Source of the DNA: CAZGSG01 sp964528095
GTDB taxonomy: Bacteria; Bacteroidota; Bacteroidia; Chitinophagales; Chitinophagaceae
Length of the DNA: 35,781 nt
NCBI GenBank assembly: GCA_964528095.1
Contig: CAZGSG010000018.1
Location: 1 to 35,781 of the forward strand
Direction of reading: 5' to 3'
A program made the position numbers and the translations under genes. Shown in pieces: positions 31,587 to 35,781 of this stretch (positions are counted from its first letter, which is position 1; every line of letters begins with the position of its first letter). Under the pieces are notes generated by a model. That model was not told the origin of the DNA. It made no database searches and saw only the letters and a program-made list of their open reading frames with translations.

Positions 31587-32333
31587 ATGAAAAAGAAGGA
31601 CAAACTTGGCATTGTACGGAAATTTTATCCCAATGCGTTAACTACACTCGACACGGTTAACAGGCTGTTTGATATTGTGGAAAAAGAATATAATCTTGAT
31701 CCCTTCGAGATCATGTTTGCCGATAGTCTTTGCAGCGATGATGTAAATAGTATTGAATATCCTACACGGGCCTACGAGATGCTTGGTCCCTTTAAGATGG
31801 GAGGTCTTGATGGGTTCCCATTCACGGGTCTTACAGGCATGGGCGCTTTTGCAGGACATGTTCCTGAAAATGGCGCGGTATTTATTTATTTTGCGCCACA
31901 TATTGGAATAAGCAAAGAAGGCAAATGTGGAGAAATTTACCGGGTAGGCCAAAGTAAACCTTCAGGTTGTTGCGGCGCGGCAAGAGCTGCATTGGCAAAA
32001 TTAACAAAGAACGAGATCGTCGAAAATAATATAACGGAACTCGACTACCAGATGAACACGATCGAGCAGATCTTTTATCGGGAGAAGGAACGGATCCTTC
32101 ATTCAGCAAACCCGTTAAGCGAAGCAACAGAAGTAATGTATCAGGCAATAGAAGACCGGATTGAAACACTGGTTGCCAAAACAAATTATCCCTGCAGGTA
32201 TGTGATACTGATGGGTGGCATCCTTATCAACGGAGACCATGATATGGGGTCTTTTAATGCATGCAGGAAGTTCGAAGTAATCGATCTTCAGACAAAGGAA
32301 AGAAAAAACCTGATTGGATTATTAGAAAAATAA
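31587..32333 (+). CDS. LCIB-type (theta/beta-like) carbonic anhydrase
   Basis: A 248-residue soluble protein without a signal peptide, resembling the LCIB_C carbonic anhydrase domain known from green algae and diatoms. Matching blocks: FADSLCSDDVNS at 44-55 (C49 and D51 fit the beta-carbonic-anhydrase CxD motif), MGGLDGFPFTGLTGMGAFAGHVPENG (71-96), FAPHIGIS at 102-109 (H105 as zinc ligand), EIYRVGQSKPSGCCGAARAAL at about 116-136 (C128 or C129 as third ligand). The Arg partner of the Asp is not in its usual beta-class place; R61 is a candidate. The reaction would be CO2 hydration. The 5-bp gap to the bestrophin gene makes co-transcription nearly certain. It converges on the EF-G paralogue with 53 bp between the ends. 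Confidence 0.82.
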   Translation: MKKKDKLGIVRKFYPNALTTLDTVNRLFDIVEKEYNLDPFEIMFADSLCSDDVNSIEYPTRAYEMLGPFKMGGLDGFPFTGLTGMGAFAGHVPENGAVFIYFAPHIGISKEGKCGEIYRVGQSKPSGCCGAARAALAKLTKNEIVENNITELDYQMNTIEQIFYREKERILHSANPLSEATEVMYQAIEDRIETLVAKTNYPCRYVILMGGILINGDHDMGSFNACRKFEVIDLQTKERKNLIGLLEK

Positions 32334-32386
32334 AACCTGCTGTCTTACTACGTCATACCGGGCTTGAATCAATACCAGCGTCGTAG

Positions 32387-34522
32387 TTATGCATATTCTT
32401 CCCTGGCCACTTTTGTATAGTCCTCTATCAGTCGTCGCTGGATCTCATACGGCACGGGTTCATATGCTTCGAAGTGCATACTAAACTTTGCACGCCCCTG
32501 TGTAATTGATCTTAATGATGAGGAATAGCCATCCAGTTCAGCCAATGGTACTTTAGCTACTATCTTTTGGAACTGCCCTTCATTTTCTATGCCTTCCACA
32601 ATAGCTCTTCGGCTTTGCAGGTCACCCATTACCGCTCCCGTAACATCATCGGGGCATACTACCTCTACATGATACACCGGCTCCAGTAACTGCGGATCGG
32701 CCTGTTGAAAGGCCTGGCGAAATGCCTGTAGTCCTGCTATTTTAAAAGAGATATCATTGCTGTCTACAGGGTGCATCTTTCCATCATACACACATACACG
32801 GATGTCTCGCGCATAAGAACCCGTGAGCGGGCCGTTCTGCATTTTCTCCATTACGCCTTTTAATATCGAGGGCAGAAACCTTATATCTATTGCTCCACCC
32901 ACAATACAATTATAAAATATCAATTTACCTCCCCAATCGAGATGTACCTCCTCTCGACCGCGTACATTGAGACCAACCGGTTCAGGCATTTCTTCAAACC
33001 AGGGCTCTATTCGCATGAATACCTCCCCAAACTGACCGGAACCGCCGCTTTGTTTTTTATGGCGATAATTTGATTCCGCCATTTTCTGTATCGTTTCCCT
33101 GTAGGCAATGCGCGGTTTTATAAATCGTATTTCCAGTTTATGATTATGTTCTATTTTCCATTTTGCTACTGCCAGGTGCATATCTCCCTGGCAATGGATC
33201 AGTGTTTGTTTCAATTCTGTAGACACTTCTACCAGTAGTGTTGGATCCTCTTCCCGCAACTGGTGCATGGCTTGTGATAGTTTTTCCTCCTCCCCGTTCT
33301 TTATTGTCTCAATTGCCACCGTCATATTCGGTGATGGGAAAACAATGGGAGGAAGTTCATAATTTTTCCCCTTCGCATGAAGGGTATTGTTGACATGCGT
33401 GTTTTTTAGTTTGAGTGTTGCGCCGATATCCCCTGCAGTCAGTTCATTCACATTTGTTCGTTTGCTGCCTTCTACCAAAAACAACTGGCTGATTTTTTCT
33501 GTTACACCGGTAGATTCATTCTCCAGGTCCATACTGCTTTTGATCGTGCCTGAATAGACCTTGAAAAAAGACAGTTCGCCTACATGCGGCTCATTCACTG
33601 TTTTATAGATAAATATGCAGGCCGGGCCTTTCGCGTCGCAGGGCAAAAGATCCCCGCTTTTTGTTTTTTGCGCAGGCATTTCATTGGCGCTGGGGCAAAC
33701 ATTATCGATAAAACCCATCAGCCGGCCACTTCCCATATTTCTTTCTGCAGAAAGGCAAAACAACGGAAAAAGATCGTGCGCGATCATCGCTTTTTTCAGC
33801 CCGCCTTTTATTTCATCCTCATCCAATTCTCCTTTTTCAAAATACTGTTCCATCAGTGTCTCATCATTGCTTGCAACGGCTTCTATCAGTTCTTTATGCA
33901 GTTGATCCGCTTTTTCCCTTTCCTCAACAGGTATGGGTAATTTTTGCGGCTTACCCCCTGTATCATTGAATTTGTACATCAGCATTCTGAGTACGTCAAT
34001 GATCTCGTGAAACCCCGAGCCGGTTTGCCTCGGATATTGCACCAGCGTCACCTTATTTCCAAAATGTCCTTTAATATCATGAACTGTCCTTTCAAAATCA
34101 GCGTCATCATCATCCAGTTTATTTACCGCGAAGATCATGGGTGTTTTAAACCGCTCCGTATAATCCCAGGTAATATCTGTCCCCACTTCCACGCCCATTG
34201 CTCCATTGATCAGCATGACACCCGTATCTGCTACTTTCAATGCGGAAATAACTTCACCAACGAAATCATGATAACCTGGTGTGTCGAGGATATTGATCTT
34301 ATACCCCTTCCATTTGGTATGCAATAATTTACTGAAAATAGAATTGCCCCGCTCCTGCTCCAACTCATGGTAATCAGCGGTCGTGTTCTTGGCTGCCACA
34401 GAACCCATCCGGTTTAGCAGTCCGGCTTCGAATAACATACATTCCGCTAATGTTGTCTTACCAGAACCCGCATGTCCCAGCAAGACAATATTCTTTACGT
34501 GTGAGGTATCAAACTCTGCCAT
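32387..34522 (-). CDS. Elongation factor G paralogue (EF-G2/FusA2-like)
   Basis: A 711-residue translational GTPase with the five EF-G domains. The P-loop is GHAGSGKT at 16-23, the G4 motif NKLD at 134-137, and the G5 region reads FCLSAERNMG. Two changes lie at the catalytic centre: switch II reads DTPGYHDF at 80-87, with Tyr84 where EF-G has the catalytic His (DTPGHVDF), and switch I reads EQERGNSI, with Ser61 where EF-G has Thr. Domain IV has HKKQSGGSGQFGEVFMRIEP, and the C terminus carries GRAKFSMHFEAYEPVP. Such paralogues occur beside a canonical EF-G in many bacteria, including Bacteroides, where one lacks GTPase activity and aids survival on nutrient loss. Genomic position is not in a str operon. 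A normal EF-G should exist elsewhere. Confidence 0.88.
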   Translation of the reverse strand: MAEFDTSHVKNIVLLGHAGSGKTTLAECMLFEAGLLNRMGSVAAKNTTADYHELEQERGNSIFSKLLHTKWKGYKINILDTPGYHDFVGEVISALKVADTGVMLINGAMGVEVGTDITWDYTERFKTPMIFAVNKLDDDDADFERTVHDIKGHFGNKVTLVQYPRQTGSGFHEIIDVLRMLMYKFNDTGGKPQKLPIPVEEREKADQLHKELIEAVASNDETLMEQYFEKGELDEDEIKGGLKKAMIAHDLFPLFCLSAERNMGSGRLMGFIDNVCPSANEMPAQKTKSGDLLPCDAKGPACIFIYKTVNEPHVGELSFFKVYSGTIKSSMDLENESTGVTEKISQLFLVEGSKRTNVNELTAGDIGATLKLKNTHVNNTLHAKGKNYELPPIVFPSPNMTVAIETIKNGEEEKLSQAMHQLREEDPTLLVEVSTELKQTLIHCQGDMHLAVAKWKIEHNHKLEIRFIKPRIAYRETIQKMAESNYRHKKQSGGSGQFGEVFMRIEPWFEEMPEPVGLNVRGREEVHLDWGGKLIFYNCIVGGAIDIRFLPSILKGVMEKMQNGPLTGSYARDIRVCVYDGKMHPVDSNDISFKIAGLQAFRQAFQQADPQLLEPVYHVEVVCPDDVTGAVMGDLQSRRAIVEGIENEGQFQKIVAKVPLAELDGYSSSLRSITQGRAKFSMHFEAYEPVPYEIQRRLIEDYTKVAREEYA

Positions 34523-34564
34523 AGTCTGTTCTTTTAATTTGAAGCAATCATTCTAATAAAGAGA

Positions 34565-34606
34565 AGTTCGGAGTTCCGGGTTCAACGTGTAATATTCAGG
34601 TTGAAA
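34565..34606. repeat. Heptanucleotide run upstream of the EF-G paralogue
   Basis: Six 7-bp units in register: AGTTCGG, AGTTCCG, GGTTCAA, CGTGTAA, TATTCAG, GTTGAAA. Four share TTC or a close variant at the same place. It lies 43 bp before the minus-strand start codon of the EF-G paralogue, in the leader or promoter region. Confidence 0.5.
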
Positions 34607-34685
34607 CCTAACTACTATGCATGTGCAACCATATAACAGGTATAGGACCCTGCTACCATACCTGGAACTATACACATTAAACTCA

Positions 34686-35066
34686 TTAAGCAGTATTTCG
34701 AAGAAAATAGCTGAATTCAGTATTTAGTTCCTGCAAGGTAAGTTCCAGGTCCTGGTACTGACTAAACAGAATCTCATGCACAGCTACGGTATCCTCATTC
34801 AGGTACTCATTGTTAATATTCATCTCCATTTCAATCTTTTTGCAATGCGATTTGATAGCATGCTTGAGATCGTGAATGTTGATAAGCTGAATGTGAAACT
34901 GGTTGTGTAGATGTTCGACGTTCTGTAACTGGTCTTTTGAGAGAGCGGGGCTGGCGGCTTGCTGGAGTTTTTGTTTATTCTGCGAAAATTCTTCGCGGTA
35001 AGAGCGGAGTGCATTTCTCCAGGTTGTGCACTCAGCGGTAAGCTGTGAAGTTTCTACCTGAACCAT
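34686..35066 (-). CDS. Small coiled-coil protein of unknown function
   Basis: A 126-residue soluble protein with no signal peptide. Nearly all of it is predicted helix by eye: regular Leu/Ile/His/Glu spacing at about 10-40 and 45-80 (NVEHLHNQFHIQLINIHDLKHAIKSH region) and again at 100-120 (QYQDLELTLQELNTEF). Several His residues in the middle (VEHLHNQFH, IHDLKHAIKSHCKK) are noticeable, but no metal motif can be named. I do not recognise a family. A start at the ATG at 35066 gives a sensible opening (MVQVETSQLT). It lies between the EF-G paralogue and dnaG, separated by 163 bp and 289 bp. Confidence 0.6.
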   Translation of the reverse strand: MVQVETSQLTAECTTWRNALRSYREEFSQNKQKLQQAASPALSKDQLQNVEHLHNQFHIQLINIHDLKHAIKSHCKKIEMEMNINNEYLNEDTVAVHEILFSQYQDLELTLQELNTEFSYFLRNTA

Positions 35067-35355
35067 GGGATTTTAATTTAAAGGTTAAACAATGTTATTC
35101 CTCCTTTTTTCCCGGTGCGGATGGTTTACGTAATTTAAAACAGTTTTTTGGGAAAAGCCAGCATTTTTTTGCACAGGATTAAAGGATTACTGCGGGAAAA
35201 AGTATAGCTGCAACGGCCTGTTTTACTGATTTACCTGCCATAATTCATTTATTGCCAGCAAATGGCAGCCAGCCCCGATCGGCCGGTACTGCGTAATAAA
35301 CAGCTCTCCTACTGCTCATAATTTACCGATATTTGCAATCCTTATTGACACAAGG

Positions 35356-35781
35356 TTGATCTCCCCCGCTACCATACAACAGATCCTCAGCAAGATCGAC
35401 ATCATTGATGTGATCGGCGGCTTCGTGAAACTAAAAAAACGAGGCACCAACTATATTGGCAATTGCCCGTTCCACAATGAGAAGACACCCTCCTTTACCG
35501 TGTCTCCTGTCAAAGAAATTTATAAATGTTTTGGCTGTGGCAAAAGTGGTAATACGATCAGCTTTATCATGGAGCACGAAAAAGCAAGCTATGTAGATGC
35601 GTTGAAATGGCTGGCTAATCGATACGGGATCGAAATAGAAGAGACTTTTGTAAGTGATGAACAAAAGCAGCAATACCAGGTGGCTGACAGCCTGTACATC
35701 ATTAATAATTTTGCGCAACAGTTCTTTAGCCGCATGTTATTTGAAACGGAGGAAGGAGAAGATATTGGCCTGGCCTATTTA
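35356..35781 (+). CDS. dnaG: DNA primase DnaG, N-terminal part (3' end outside window)
   Basis: The first 142 codons of DNA primase. The CHC2 zinc-binding domain is complete: NCPFHNEKTPSFTVSP and IYKCFGCGKSGN, with C38, H41, C62 and C65 as ligands by position in the frame. The following ISFIMEHEKASYVDALKWLANRYGIEIEE is typical of the linker to the RNA polymerase (TOPRIM) domain, which begins beyond the window edge. The start is a TTG at 35356-35358; it gives MISPATIQQILSKIDIIDVI, the standard start of Bacteroidota DnaG, and no ATG in frame lies upstream in a suitable place. The frame runs on past the window end without a stop. DnaG synthesises RNA primers at the replication fork. Confidence 0.93.
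   Translation, partial: MISPATIQQILSKIDIIDVIGGFVKLKKRGTNYIGNCPFHNEKTPSFTVSPVKEIYKCFGCGKSGNTISFIMEHEKASYVDALKWLANRYGIEIEETFVSDEQKQQYQVADSLYIINNFAQQFFSRMLFETEEGEDIGLAYL

Noticed and set aside
32334..32386. Terminator between the carbonic anhydrase and EF-G paralogue genes
   Set aside because: Only a five-bp CTACG/CGTAG match was found, too weak to call.

Overview
The window looks like chromosomal DNA of a Bacteroidota bacterium, most likely a member of the Chitinophagaceae. The evidence is: RRM protein with a glycine-rich tail, a second EF-G-type translation factor, an LpxR-like outer membrane protein, secreted enzymes with short signal peptides, a relic that resembles a type IX secretion sorting domain, few Shine-Dalgarno sites, and promoter-like sites of the TAnnTTTG type. 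The assignment to family level is inference from this flavour of genes, not from a marker gene. No rRNA, tRNA, CRISPR array, transposase, integrase or phage gene was seen.

Layout. 1-6437: end of an unidentified gene, a DoxX-like membrane protein, a THUMP-domain RNA methyltransferase, a CvfB-type S1 protein, a secreted M28 peptidase and a small methyltransferase. 6438-8475: gene-poor stretch with a sorting-domain relic, the RRM gene, and an approximately 0.8 kb array of palindromes whose core is a 111-113 bp tandem repeat. 8476-14132: glycine-zipper lipoprotein, DinB-like protein, a two-gene unit (DUF1579-like and NIPSNAP), ThuA-like protein, aldo/keto reductase and a secreted Ppx/GppA-like protein. 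14133-20771: RhlE-type helicase, small leucine-rich protein, fatty acid desaturase, orphan PhnD-like binding protein, LpxR-like lipid A deacylase and PAP2 phosphatase. 20890-27634: FGGY gluconokinase-like protein, type I pullulanase and a class I aminotransferase on the minus strand, then a divergent KamA-like radical SAM protein. 27922-30423: GMC oxidoreductase with its small subunit 3. 30574-32333: a tight pair, bestrophin channel plus LCIB-type carbonic anhydrase. 32387-35781: EF-G paralogue, small coiled-coil protein and the start of dnaG.

How the genes work together. The most striking unit is the bestrophin/LCIB pair, separated by 5 bp. In green algae, bestrophin-like channels and LCIB proteins both serve inorganic carbon handling, so this looks like a compact bacterial bicarbonate-uptake or CO2-recapture module. 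Pullulanase and gluconokinase point to polysaccharide and sugar-acid use, and the GMC/subunit 3 pair to periplasmic sugar or polyol oxidation. LpxR-like and PAP2 genes side by side suggest lipid A or envelope remodelling. A divergent KamA-like enzyme beside an aminotransferase suggests an unassigned amino acid pathway.

Three families of non-coding repeats run through the intergenic DNA: the 111 bp palindrome array, AT-rich dyads at gene ends that act like terminators and in two cases supply the stop codon, and short runs of degenerate heptanucleotides.
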